Assembly (NCBI GenBank): GCA_039798005.1
Contig: JBDKGV010000012.1
Span: 1-25,387, forward strand
DNA length: 25,387 nucleotides
Reading direction: 5' to 3'
Source of the DNA: JBDKGV01 sp039798005
GTDB lineage: Bacteria; Fibrobacterota; Fibrobacteria; UBA5070
Part shown: positions 6,198 to 14,000 of the stretch, piece after piece
Numbering within the stretch: the stretch's first letter is position 1
Layout: the number at the start of each line of letters is the position of its first letter
Position numbers and translations under genes: made by a program
The notes under the pieces: generated by a model
Database searches by the model: none
Told to the model about the DNA's origin: nothing
The model's input: only the letters and a program-made list of their open reading frames with translations

Positions 6198-8489
6198 TCA
6201 ATGCAATCGGAAGCGTCCGGCGAAGCCGCGCAGTTCCTCGGAGATGCGGGTCAGGTCGGTGGCCAGCTTTTGCACGTCCTCGGCGCCGCCCGTGGTGGTG
6301 TGCACGGCGTCGGCCACTCCGGCGATGTCGGTGGAGATGTGCTGGGAGCCTTTCGCGGCCTCGTTGGCGCTGTTCACGATCTCGCGCGTGGTGCTGGCTT
6401 GTTCCTCCACGGAGGCGGAGACGGAGCATTGCAGGTCGTTGATGGTATGGATGACCTTCACGATCTGACCGATTTCCTTGACGGAGGCCACCGTGTCATT
6501 CTGGATGGCAGCGATGCGCGCTCCGATTTCGCGGGTGGCCTTGGCGGTCTGGTGGGCCAGCTCCTTGACCTCGCCGGCCACGACGGCAAAACCCTTGCCG
6601 GCAGTCCCGGCGCGGGCGGCCTCGATGGTGGCATTGAGGGCAAGAAGATTGGTCTGTTGGGCGATCGAGGTGATGACCTTGACCACCTCGCCGATCTCCT
6701 GGCTGGATTGGCCAAGGCGCAGGATCTGGGCGTTGGTATGGTCGGCAAGCGAAAGGGATTCTTGGGCGACCCGGGCGACTTCCCCGCTGCTGCGGGCGAT
6801 CTCGCCGATGGAGGAGGAAAGTCCCTCCACGGCCAGGCTGACTTGGCTGAGGTTCTCCGTGACATGCTGGGAGGATTCCGAGACCAAGCGGGCTTGACGC
6901 GAGGTGCCGTCGGCGCTGCCTTCCAGTTGTTGGCTGACGCTTTGGAGCTTGGAACTTGCATCCACCAGGGTTTGGGTGCTTGTGATGATGCCGGAAATGG
7001 TGTCGGACATGTTCTGAACCGTCTGTGACAAGGCGGTGTGGATCCGACCGAACGCCTGGGCTTGGGCCATGGTGAATTCATCACCCACGGGAGGCGCCAA
7101 GTCGAAGGAAAGGTGACCGTGGGCGATCTTGTCCAAGGCATGGGTCAATCGGTCGACCTCCCGTTGCTGGAACTCGGAACGCATCAGTTCCTCGCGACCT
7201 TGCTGTTCGGAAAGGATCTGGTTGAGCTCGAGCATCTCGTGAACCGTGGTCTCGTCGACGAAGACCTCCACGACTCCGATGGATTGGCCGTTGCGATCCA
7301 GGAGAGGGCGGGAACGCTGGGACAGGCGCAAGGTCCTGCCGTCCACGGTTGCGGTCGTGTCGCGGATGCCAGGGCACCCGTCGCGCAGGGCGCAGTCGCC
7401 AAGGCAATCGCCGCTGTGGCAGTCGGAGGTGTGCAGGACTTCCTTGCAGGGCAGGCCAATGCAGTCCTTGGTTTCCTTGCCGACCAAAGACGCGCCGCTG
7501 CGACTGATGTAGCGCACGGAATGGTTCTTGTCCACGATCACAAGCGGTACGGGCAGTTCGTCAAGCAGTCCGGTGAGGGCGCCGAGAATGGCGTTGATGC
7601 CTTCGACCAGCCGCTCGAATTCCCCTGTGTAGCGGGTGCTGTTGCCGCGCACCTCCAGACGGCCTTCGGTTGCGGCTTGGGAGAGAAGATCCACCTCGTG
7701 AAGCAATCCTTCGATGGTGTCGGACAGGCTGTCCATGGTGTCGGCCAATTGACCGATCTCGTCCCTGCGACCCAAGTGGAGCCGGCTCCCTATGCGACCT
7801 TCGCGCAGGTCAAGCGCTTCCTGGGCCAAGCGGCGCAGCGGAATGGTGATGCTGCGGGCAAGACCGGTGCCCACAAGGATTGCAAGGCCGATCGCAAGTG
7901 CGATCAGGCCCAGGAGAATCGCCGAGGTGAGATTGGCGCGGGTGATGTTCTGGGTGGTGTCGCCTTCGGCGCCTTGGCTCAGAAGGCGCAGGAGCGTGGC
8001 CAGATCGCTTGCGAGCTGGCTTGCCATCGGACGCATGGTGGTGGACATGTACTGTCGGGTGGCATCGTCCAGAAGACCGGCCTCGGCCAGGGAAAGGGCG
8101 GTCTTGGATTTGGTGGCAAGTTCAGCTCGCTGTTTGACCATGGTCTGAAACAAGGCCTTGGTGGTGTCGGTATCCAGCGACTTGCCAACCAGTTGCTCCA
8201 AGCTGTCCAGGACATTGAAATGGGATTTGATCGTGCTGGCATGCCCTTCGCAGTTGGCGCAGGAGGAGTCGGCGGCGATCTCGCCCAGTTCGATGCGGAT
8301 CTGCTGGAACTCCATGGCGTAGCGCGCCATCTGGTCCATGGGCTGGACGCGGGTTTGGAAAAGCAGCGCATCCCGGTTCTTCATGGAGGTCATGGCGGCG
8401 ATCGAGAAGAATCCGATCACGAGACTGGCCAAGGTCGTGGTGCCAAAGCCAAGCAGCAGTTTGGAACGGACGGAAAGATCCTTGAGCAT
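6198..8489 (-). CDS. Methyl-accepting chemotaxis protein with periplasmic and Cys-rich PAS sensor domains
   Basis: 763 residues from the ATG at 8489 (GGGGA 8-9 nt upstream). Order: TM1 (about 9-32), a helical periplasmic sensor of four-helix type (33-185), TM2 (about 187-209), HAMP (210-265) and a second HAMP-like helical linker (266-310). A PAS-like domain follows (311-415), then a third linker and the long MA signalling hairpin (about 490-763). The hairpin tip is canonical: IAQQTNLLALNATIEAARAG at 609-628, then GKGFAVVAGEVKELA. The PAS domain has six cysteines (343, 348, 357, 362, 366, 372), and the periplasmic part has CANCEGH (Cys77, Cys80, His83), so a metal, iron-sulfur or redox input is possible. 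It ends RFRLH without a CheR-tethering pentapeptide. It presumably signals through CheA/CheW to the flagella. Confidence 0.93.
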   Translation of the reverse strand: MLKDLSVRSKLLLGFGTTTLASLVIGFFSIAAMTSMKNRDALLFQTRVQPMDQMARYAMEFQQIRIELGEIAADSSCANCEGHASTIKSHFNVLDSLEQLVGKSLDTDTTKALFQTMVKQRAELATKSKTALSLAEAGLLDDATRQYMSTTMRPMASQLASDLATLLRLLSQGAEGDTTQNITRANLTSAILLGLIALAIGLAILVGTGLARSITIPLRRLAQEALDLREGRIGSRLHLGRRDEIGQLADTMDSLSDTIEGLLHEVDLLSQAATEGRLEVRGNSTRYTGEFERLVEGINAILGALTGLLDELPVPLVIVDKNHSVRYISRSGASLVGKETKDCIGLPCKEVLHTSDCHSGDCLGDCALRDGCPGIRDTTATVDGRTLRLSQRSRPLLDRNGQSIGVVEVFVDETTVHEMLELNQILSEQQGREELMRSEFQQREVDRLTHALDKIAHGHLSFDLAPPVGDEFTMAQAQAFGRIHTALSQTVQNMSDTISGIITSTQTLVDASSKLQSVSQQLEGSADGTSRQARLVSESSQHVTENLSQVSLAVEGLSSSIGEIARSSGEVARVAQESLSLADHTNAQILRLGQSSQEIGEVVKVITSIAQQTNLLALNATIEAARAGTAGKGFAVVAGEVKELAHQTAKATREIGARIAAIQNDTVASVKEIGQIVKVIHTINDLQCSVSASVEEQASTTREIVNSANEAAKGSQHISTDIAGVADAVHTTTGGAEDVQKLATDLTRISEELRGFAGRFRLH

Positions 8490-8633
8490 GCACACATCCC
8501 CGAAGTGGAGTTTGCCGCGCAAGTCGGTGTGAATGCCGGACTCGTCACGGGAAGCGATGTCCGTCCATGCTACCATTGAAGAATCCCGGAGTCCAGTTTT
8601 GCTTGGCTTGGTGGCCTGCGGCCGAATACGACG

Positions 8634-8656
8634 AAGGCGCCCTGGTGGGACGCCTT
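8634..8656. terminator. Hairpin after the alcohol dehydrogenase gene
   Basis: AAGGCG-CCC (8634-8642) pairs with GGG-a-CGCCTT (8647-8656) around a TGGT loop, with one bulged A. It lies about 24 nt past the yqhD-like stop on the minus strand. The following minus-strand bases are only modestly T-rich. The remaining gap to 8490 holds the chemoreceptor leader; no convincing promoter was seen there. Confidence 0.45.
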
Positions 8657-8679
8657 CGGAAGCGATGCAAGGCCTGTGA

Positions 8680-9831
8680 TCAGCCCCGGGCGAGCAGGAT
8701 GTCGCGGACCTCGGCGTGGCCAAGGTCCTTGTGCTCGCCTTGGATGGTGCCACGGGCCGCGAAACGCTCCGAGACGAGCCTGGCCGCCTCGTTTGCGTCC
8801 ACCCCGTAGCCGGAGAGGCGGGTGGGCACGCCCAAGCCTTCAAAGAAGGCTTCGGTGCGCAGAATGGCGTCGAACGCGACCGTTTCGGCATCGCCCGACA
8901 GTTCCCAGACGCGACGACCGTACTGGGCCAGCTTCTCGCGCTTGCGCTCGAAGCGGTGGCGCCAGATGCCCGGCATCACCACGGCCAAGGTCTGGGCGTG
9001 GTCCAAGCCAAAGAAGGCGGTGAGCTCGTGACCGATGCCGTGGGCGCTCCAGTCACCCGGTACGCCCGCGCCTACGGTGCCGCACAGGGCTTGGGTGGCG
9101 CACCACATCACATTGGCGCGCGCCGCGTAGTCTTCCGGGTTGGCAAGGACGCGGGGGCCTTCCTCAATGAGCGTGGAGAGGATGGCTTCGGCCTGACGGT
9201 CCTGGAGAGGCGAGTTGACCGGGTAGGTCATGTACTGCTCGCACACGTGCACGAACGCATCGACGATCCCGTTGGCGGTCTGCCGGGACGGGAGCGTGAA
9301 GGTGGTCTGCGGGTCGAGGATCGAGAACGCCGGATAGAGCAGCGGAGAGCCCATGCCGTGCTTCTCCTGGGTCGCCTCACGGCTCACCACGGCGTAGCAG
9401 TTCATTTCCGAGCCGGTGGCCGGCAGGGTGAGCACGCAGCCCACGGGAGCGGCGCTTTGGACCGGGGCGCCCTTCACGAGGTCCCAAGCCTCGGCGCCTT
9501 CGTAACGCAGGGCCGCGGCGATGAACTTGCTGCCATCCAGCACCGAACCGCCGCCCACGGCAAGCACGAAGTCCACGGACTCCTTGCGGCCCAGCTCCAC
9601 GGCCTTCATCAGGGTCTCGTAGCGAGGGTTGGGCTCGATCCCTTCGAATTCCACGATGCTCCAACCGGCAAGCGCCTGTCGGACCTGGTCGAGCACGCCG
9701 TTCTTCTTGACCGACCCGCCGCCGAGAGTGAGGAGAATTCGAGCCCCGGCGGGCACGAGCTTGGGCAGGCGTGCGATGGTGTCGCGTCCGAAGACGATCT
9801 TGACGGGGTTGTGCAGTGTGAAGTTGTCCAT
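8680..9831 (-). CDS. yqhD: Iron-type (group III) alcohol/aldehyde dehydrogenase, YqhD/BDH family
   Basis: Probably an NADPH-dependent aldehyde reductase acting on short aldehydes, in the cytoplasm. 383 residues (E. coli YqhD has 387). The N-terminal nucleotide-binding half carries LTLGGGSVKKNG and AVGGGSVLDGSKF (about 92-103). The C-terminal helical half holds the four metal ligands Asp191, His195, His264 and His278 (GIVDAFVHVCEQY; WSAHGIGHELTAFFGLDHAQ), each three residues before the E. coli equivalents. The start ATG at 9831 has only a weak AGAAAGA upstream. It is transcribed away from the membrane-protein gene at 9883. Substrate and cofactor preference are family-based. Confidence 0.93.
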   Translation of the reverse strand: MDNFTLHNPVKIVFGRDTIARLPKLVPAGARILLTLGGGSVKKNGVLDQVRQALAGWSIVEFEGIEPNPRYETLMKAVELGRKESVDFVLAVGGGSVLDGSKFIAAALRYEGAEAWDLVKGAPVQSAAPVGCVLTLPATGSEMNCYAVVSREATQEKHGMGSPLLYPAFSILDPQTTFTLPSRQTANGIVDAFVHVCEQYMTYPVNSPLQDRQAEAILSTLIEEGPRVLANPEDYAARANVMWCATQALCGTVGAGVPGDWSAHGIGHELTAFFGLDHAQTLAVVMPGIWRHRFERKREKLAQYGRRVWELSGDAETVAFDAILRTEAFFEGLGVPTRLSGYGVDANEAARLVSERFAARGTIQGEHKDLGHAEVRDILLARG

Positions 9832-9882
9832 CGAGGGATCTTTCTGGCAATGTGAGGGTTTGCAAGGAAACTAGCATGATCG

Positions 9883-10683
9883 GTGCCTGGTGTGGCAACT
9901 ACCTTGGCGCGCGTGATCCTGGTCTTGCGCATCCTGCTGGCCCCGCTCCTGGTGGCTGTGGCAACCTTGGCCGCCCGGCGTTACGGCGATCGCATCGGTG
10001 GATGGCTCTCGGCGTTCCCCTTTGTCGCAGGACCTCTGCTTTTGGTTCTGGCCTTGGAGCGTGGAACCGACTTTGCCGCCGCCGCTTCGCGCAACGCGAT
10101 CCTGGGGATCGCATCCTTGGCCTTCTTCGTCCTGGCCTACGTGCATCTGGCGCGGCGGCTTCCGTGGTGGGGAGCGCTTTTGCCGGCTTGGGGAGTCTAT
10201 GTCTTGGCCTCGTGGTTCCTGATGGGCTTGACTTCTTCGCTTGGGCTCCGGCTGGGCCTTGCGTTCCTGGGGCTTGCGATCGCGTGGCTGCTGTTGCCGG
10301 AGGGCCGGACCGGCACGACGGGCCAAGGGTTGCCGCCAGGGCTTGACCTGGTGGCGCGGATGGTGGCCGCCGGGGGATTGGTGACCCTGCTCTCTTGGAC
10401 GGCCGGATTTCTGGGGGCTGGCTGGACCGGAATCCTGACGCCCTTTCCGGTGGCGACCACCGTGCTGGTGACCTTTGCCCATGCCCAAGGATGTGCGGCG
10501 GCGGTGAGTCGTCTGCTCAAGGGCTACCTGCCTGCCTTGGGGGCGCTTGCGGTCTTCTTTGCCGTCTTGGCCGAGGCGTTGGTACCCCAAGGCGTCGTGC
10601 GGGCCTTTGGTCTGGGGCTTCTGGCGGTGAGCCTGTGGCAGACCGCGCTGCTTCCCTCGCTCCTGAAGGCGCGTCGGGACTAA
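9883..10683 (+). CDS. Polytopic inner-membrane protein, unknown
   Basis: 266 residues from the GTG at 9883, with about eight hydrophobic segments and little else (ARVILVLRILLAPLLVAV, FVAGPLLLVLAL, AILGIASLAFFVLAYV, and so on). A conserved-looking loop YGDRIGGWLSAFPFVAGP near residues 34-51 recalls small GlpM-like membrane proteins; this is a weak resemblance. The start is uncertain: AAGGAA (9864-9869) is 13 nt from this GTG but at ideal distance from an ATG at 9876 in another frame. A GTG at 9892 is also possible. The gene ends 10 nt before the 3-dehydroquinate dehydratase and probably shares its transcript. Confidence 0.75.
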   Translation: MPGVATTLARVILVLRILLAPLLVAVATLAARRYGDRIGGWLSAFPFVAGPLLLVLALERGTDFAAAASRNAILGIASLAFFVLAYVHLARRLPWWGALLPAWGVYVLASWFLMGLTSSLGLRLGLAFLGLAIAWLLLPEGRTGTTGQGLPPGLDLVARMVAAGGLVTLLSWTAGFLGAGWTGILTPFPVATTVLVTFAHAQGCAAAVSRLLKGYLPALGALAVFFAVLAEALVPQGVVRAFGLGLLAVSLWQTALLPSLLKARRD

Positions 10684-10693
10684 TTTTGCACCG

Positions 10694-11476
10694 ATGCAGG
10701 TGACCGACAACACTCGTCCCGCCGTGGCCGTCTTCACGCTGGTGCGCTTTCCGTCCCAGATCCCGTTGAGTGCGACGGTGAAAAAGCGCGTCAAGCTTCT
10801 GGAGCTGCGACTGGATCGCTTTGCGCCCGGCGATTGGAAGGCCTTGCTGACCGAGGCCAAGCGCGATTTCCCTTCGGCACGCCTGCTTCTGACCATCAGG
10901 TTTGCCAAGGACGGCGGCAACTGGCCGGATGACGCCTCGCGCCGCGAGGCTTTTGCCCAGGCGCTCGGACTTTGCCAATGGGATTTCGTGGATGTCGAAT
11001 GGGATGCGCACGATTGGACCGATCTTGAGCCATTGCTCAAGCGCCACGGTGCCTGGACCCGCTTGGTCTGTTCCCGGCACGACTTCATTCCGGCCCCGGA
11101 AGGCTTGGAAAAAGCGCTGGAGGCGCTTTGGAAGGAAAGCGCCAAGCGGGGCGCGGCGGTGTCCAAGTGGGCCGGAGTGCTGGCCGACCCCAGCGAGATT
11201 CCCGCGCTGTGCACCTTCGTCAGTTTGCGGCGAGAAGAAGCGATGGTGCCTTCGATGTTTGCCATGGGCGCCGCCGGCATGGTGACCCGCGTGGCCTCCC
11301 CTCTCCTGTGCGGAGGCTGGAGCTATGGGCACGACGGCGTGGGCGAGGCGGCTCCGGGGCAGTTGCCTTGGACCGTGTTGGATGCGCTTCTGCAAAGCCT
11401 GCCTCCTGCCGAGCAGCCGACGCCTAGCTGGCTGGAGGCGGTGGATCGTGCGGTGGCCTTGGCGGTCCAGGGCTGA
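10694..11476 (+). CDS. aroD: Type I 3-dehydroquinate dehydratase (AroD)
   Basis: Shikimate-pathway enzyme: removes water from 3-dehydroquinate by a Schiff-base mechanism, in the cytoplasm. 260 residues, close to the family length. The active site is visible: the ELRLD strand (Glu37), His129 in VCSRHDF, and the Schiff-base Lys158 in GAAVSKWAG (E. coli His143 and Lys170). The C-terminal SMFAMGAAGMVTRV and GVGEAAPGQLP motifs close the barrel. There is no clear Shine-Dalgarno in the 10 nt after the upstream stop, so translation may depend on the preceding gene. pheA and trpS lie elsewhere in the window but not in this operon. Confidence 0.9.
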   Translation: MQVTDNTRPAVAVFTLVRFPSQIPLSATVKKRVKLLELRLDRFAPGDWKALLTEAKRDFPSARLLLTIRFAKDGGNWPDDASRREAFAQALGLCQWDFVDVEWDAHDWTDLEPLLKRHGAWTRLVCSRHDFIPAPEGLEKALEALWKESAKRGAAVSKWAGVLADPSEIPALCTFVSLRREEAMVPSMFAMGAAGMVTRVASPLLCGGWSYGHDGVGEAAPGQLPWTVLDALLQSLPPAEQPTPSWLEAVDRAVALAVQG

Positions 11477-11507
11477 AACAAAAAGACCCGCCAGGAACTG
11501 GCGGGTC
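11477..11507 (-). terminator. Intrinsic terminator of the sigma-factor operon
   Basis: GACCCGCCA (11485-11493) and TGGCGGGTC (11499-11507) form a perfect 9-bp stem with a 5-nt loop. On the minus strand it is followed directly by TTTTTGTTT (11484-11476). It lies 24 nt past the last gene of the minus operon. In the plus direction there is no T-run, so aroD may read into it without efficient stop. Confidence 0.9.
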
Positions 11508-11530
11508 GAGACCTCAAGGCGTCAGGTCCT

Positions 11531-11932
11531 TCAGTCGTTGCTGCGGTCGCACTGCTTGCCGTGCTTGCCCTTCTTCCCGTCCTTGTCCTTCTTGCAGCAA
11601 GGACCTTCCCCGTCTTTGGGGGTGCACTTGGCCATGCACTTGGCCATGTCCTCGACATGGGCCACCTCGAAGGCGTGGTGCTTGTCCATGGCGGCCAGGA
11701 GTTCGGTCTTGCGAGCCTCCTGGTCCTTGCCCTCGGTGACGGCCTTGCCATAGGCATGGCGGGCTTCCATCACGGCATGGTGCAGTTCCTTGCCCTCCTT
11801 CATGGTCTGGCACAGCGCACTGTCGCCCTTCGGGCACTGCTTCATTTCCTTGCCCTTGGCGCGGTGGCACTGCTCACCGGCATAGAGGCTGGCGGCAAGG
11901 CCAAGGGTCAGCAGCATGGTCATGAGTTTCAT
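11531..11932 (-). CDS. Small exported Cys/His/Lys-rich protein, unknown
   Basis: 133 residues, not recognised. The signal peptide (1-18) ends SLYA before GEQC. The mature protein is strongly basic and has eight cysteines (EQC, KQC, ALC, AKC, AKC, PCC, KQC) plus several histidines (ELHHA, DKHHAFEVAHVED), which would suit metal or thiol chemistry in the periplasm; this is an inference. The centre is probably helical. The C-terminus is a Lys/Gly/Asp-rich tail. It is the last gene of the sigma operon: its ATG overlaps the RseB-like stop (ATGA), although it also has a good AGGAGA site. It ends just before the operon terminator. Confidence 0.8.
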   Translation of the reverse strand: MKLMTMLLTLGLAASLYAGEQCHRAKGKEMKQCPKGDSALCQTMKEGKELHHAVMEARHAYGKAVTEGKDQEARKTELLAAMDKHHAFEVAHVEDMAKCMAKCTPKDGEGPCCKKDKDGKKGKHGKQCDRSND

Positions 11933-12948
11933 GGGTCTCTCCTGTGATCGGGTTTGGATGAGGTGACAATATGTACGGGAAGTGAGCTTGTGCCCATCGA
12001 GAGCAGGACGCGGTTCAGCAAATTGCGGGAAATGTCACCCATGGCCATCAATTCCGTGTGCGGGCCAAGGTTCGCCTTCACCATGGGCGGGCGCCGGTGA
12101 TCCTTCTCGGAGTGGAACCAGCGAGCGATCCGCTTCCATGTGCCTGGCTCCTTGGGTTCCATGGGTGGCATGCATCCGACAGGATTCACAAAGACGCTGA
12201 AGTGGGCCAGGCCATCGGTCCAACCCAACCGTACCGCGTGACCTCCTTCGGGGCAGGTGTGGGCTTCGATTCCCGTGGCCACGAAGCCATCGGGCGCCCA
12301 GGTGGCCTGCGGCACCTCAAAGCCGAGCCATTGTTGGGCTTCTGCAGGGCTCAAGGGCTTGGATGGTGCAGGTTGACCGGGTGAAGCAGGACCTTCGGGG
12401 TTGGGTGGTGCGGCCTTGGCTGTGGGATTCAAATGCTGGATGGATTCGATGGTGGAGCGGCGCAGGAGCTCTCCGCGTTCACTGTATTGATCGCGGCGCA
12501 GGGCGATGCCGGTGGCAGGGTCGATACAAAGTCTGCGTCCGTTGCCCCCGACATGCCGAGGGCGCAGTCGTACGACGTCGCACAGGCGTCCTGCGACGCT
12601 GTCGGTGCGTTCCACCACGGCGTCGTAATTGCGCTTGGCCAGTTCCAATTCCATGCCTTCGGGAGGCTTGGGGGGCAACGGCATGGGACGACCACCACGG
12701 CCTTTGATCTGCCCATGATGCTCCCAGAGCTTGGGGCCCTTGCCGTCCAGCGGCTCGATGCGCAGGAAGTCCTTGTCCTGAAGGATGCGAAAGCGCATGG
12801 ACTTGCCTTCATGGGATTTGCCTTCCCTCCAGAAGGTGGTGCGCACCGTGGCATCCATCGGGACTTGGCGGGCACGCTCGGAGCGTTCCACCAGAGTCCA
12901 AGGGTCGGAGCCATGAAGCGTGGCAAGCACAAGCAAAGCGAAGTTCAT
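11929..12948 (-). CDS. RseB/MucB-like periplasmic sigma-factor regulator
   Basis: 339 residues from the ATG at 12948, which overlaps the upstream stop (ATGA). The N-terminus (MNFALLVLATLHG) is a short export signal. Residues about 30-170 look like the LolA-like lipid-binding domain of RseB (MRFRILQDKDFLRIEPLDG, then VVRLRPRH and RRLCIDPATGIALRRD). A Pro-rich linker (about 180-205) leads to a smaller C-terminal domain with LGWTDGLAHFSVFVNP, matching the RseB signature of a sensing domain that binds the anti-sigma factor. In characterised systems RseB shields the anti-sigma protein from proteolysis until envelope damage. The position after an ECF sigma gene and a single-pass protein supports that role. 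Confidence 0.75.
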   Translation of the reverse strand: MNFALLVLATLHGSDPWTLVERSERARQVPMDATVRTTFWREGKSHEGKSMRFRILQDKDFLRIEPLDGKGPKLWEHHGQIKGRGGRPMPLPPKPPEGMELELAKRNYDAVVERTDSVAGRLCDVVRLRPRHVGGNGRRLCIDPATGIALRRDQYSERGELLRRSTIESIQHLNPTAKAAPPNPEGPASPGQPAPSKPLSPAEAQQWLGFEVPQATWAPDGFVATGIEAHTCPEGGHAVRLGWTDGLAHFSVFVNPVGCMPPMEPKEPGTWKRIARWFHSEKDHRRPPMVKANLGPHTELMAMGDISRNLLNRVLLSMGTSSLPVHIVTSSKPDHRRDP

Positions 12949-13247
12949 GGCGAGGTCATCTCCATGGCAACCCATGTGGGATCGGCACCGGGGCTGGACC
13001 ACTGGGACAGGGCGTGGACTTGGGACCAGCTGGGTTCGACCTCGGAAGTCCGGGTGATCCAGAATCCACTGATGGCGATCAGAAGACTGGCACCGGCAAG
13101 GAGGCTCCAGCGGAAACGGCGCAGTCGAGAGGGGCGTGTGGGTGCCAGGCGCGGTTCAAGATGGGCGCGCAGGGCTTCCCATGCGACCGGATCGGCGGAT
13201 GGCAGAGGTTGGGCGGCAAGGATGCCCCGAAGGGTGTCATGATTCAT
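12945..13247 (-). CDS. Short single-pass anti-sigma-like membrane protein
   Basis: 100 residues. The cytoplasmic part (1-46) is short, with WEALRAHLEPRL, and lacks the HxxxCxxC zinc motif common in anti-sigma factors. One membrane helix follows (about 47-64, WSLLAGASLLIAISGFWI), then a 35-residue periplasmic end. It is sandwiched between the ECF sigma and RseB-like genes and overlaps both by 4 nt, the same order as rpoE-rseA-rseB. I infer an RseA-like role from position and topology, not from sequence similarity. It is shorter than E. coli RseA (216 residues). Confidence 0.65.
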   Translation of the reverse strand: MNHDTLRGILAAQPLPSADPVAWEALRAHLEPRLAPTRPSRLRRFRWSLLAGASLLIAISGFWITRTSEVEPSWSQVHALSQWSSPGADPTWVAMEMTSP

Positions 13248-13804
13248 TCCGATACCTCCAGGCAGTAGCCGGACAGTCGGGAGCGCAGGGCCTCACGTCC
13301 GCGGGACAGGCGGGACAGGACCGTTCCTTTCGGCAGATCGAGGGTTGCAGCGACTTCCAGCACTTCCATTTCCTCCAGGTAGTAGAGAGCGACGACGCTC
13401 CGTTGGGCTTCGGGCAGGGAGGCCACCGCCCGGCGGACGGCCTCTTGTCGTTCTTGGACATCCATGGCCTCGTGGACCAATGGCTCCAGATCGACGGCTT
13501 CGAACGAATCCTCGGCATCCAGGCTTTCAACGGGCTTTTGGGAACGCCAAAAGTCCCGGGTGCGATTCACGAGGATGCGCCGCAGCCATCCCATGAAGGC
13601 GGCGGGCTCCCGCAAGGTGGGCAGGGCTTTCCACGCTTGGATGAAGGTGGCCTGCACGAGATCGTCCGCTTGGGCCGAATCGGCACAAAGATGAGCTGCC
13701 AAGCGCTTCATGCGAGGCCAAGAGCTCTCCCAGAGGTGCTGGAAGGCTTGGACGTCGCCCTTCTGTGCTTGGCGCACCCATGTGTCGATCGTTTCGTTGC
13801 CCAT
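13244..13804 (-). CDS. ECF-family RNA polymerase sigma factor
   Basis: 186 residues, the usual ECF length. Region 2 spans about 25-95, with DDLVQATFIQAWKAL (core binding and -10 recognition) and FMGWLRRILVNRTRDFWR. After an acidic linker (SLDAEDSFEAVD), region 4 (about 125-178) has LPEAQRSVVALYYLEEMEVLEVAATLD and the helix-turn-helix end GTVLSRLSRGREALR. It is the first gene of a four-gene unit in which every junction is an ATGA overlap. GGAG lies about 13 nt before the ATG, farther than usual. The target promoter is unknown. By context it probably serves envelope stress, with the next two genes holding it inactive. Confidence 0.93.
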   Translation of the reverse strand: MGNETIDTWVRQAQKGDVQAFQHLWESSWPRMKRLAAHLCADSAQADDLVQATFIQAWKALPTLREPAAFMGWLRRILVNRTRDFWRSQKPVESLDAEDSFEAVDLEPLVHEAMDVQERQEAVRRAVASLPEAQRSVVALYYLEEMEVLEVAATLDLPKGTVLSRLSRGREALRSRLSGYCLEVSE

Positions 13805-13947
13805 CGTGGTGAAGACGCTCCGGATGCGGGTTGGATTCCATCATAGCTTGATTTTGCTCCACCCCGGTCTCCTGGTGAGGCTGCGCATGTGCGGGCGACT
13901 TGGGCGATAGGCGGGAAGGGCATGGTGGGTGGGCGGGGTATCAACAG

Positions 13948-13975
13948 GCAAATATATTGTGCACAATCTATTTGC
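13948..13975. promoter_or_regulatory. Palindromic operator, probable OhrR site
   Basis: A 28-bp inverted repeat centred at 13961/13962. Its core ATTGTGCACAAT (13956-13967) is a perfect 12-bp palindrome. After one mismatch per side it continues with GCAAATA (13948-13954) on the left and TATTTGC (13969-13975) on the right. It lies 26 bp upstream of the glutathione peroxidase ATG and overlaps TATATT (13953-13958), a possible -10. AT-rich palindromes of this type bind OhrR proteins, and an ohrR is the second gene of this operon, so autoregulation is the simplest reading. Confidence 0.8.
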
Positions 13976-14000
13976 TTGAAATCAAACGGGAGAGTGCACG

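Noticed and set aside
5015..7028. Overlapping plus-strand open frames opposite lipA and the chemoreceptor
   Set aside because: Shadow frames; they cross from one real gene into another and show no family motif.
6198..8489. CANCEGH in the chemoreceptor as a heme c site
   Set aside because: Heme c attachment needs CxxCH with His directly after the second Cys; here two residues intervene.
7038..8579. Long plus-strand open frame (513 codons) opposite the chemoreceptor
   Set aside because: Composition is His/Gly/Val-rich with no motif; the minus frame contains all conserved chemoreceptor features.
8716..9855. Plus-strand open frame (379 codons) opposite the alcohol dehydrogenase
   Set aside because: Mirror of a recognised enzyme with all four metal ligands; no domain or ribosome site of its own.
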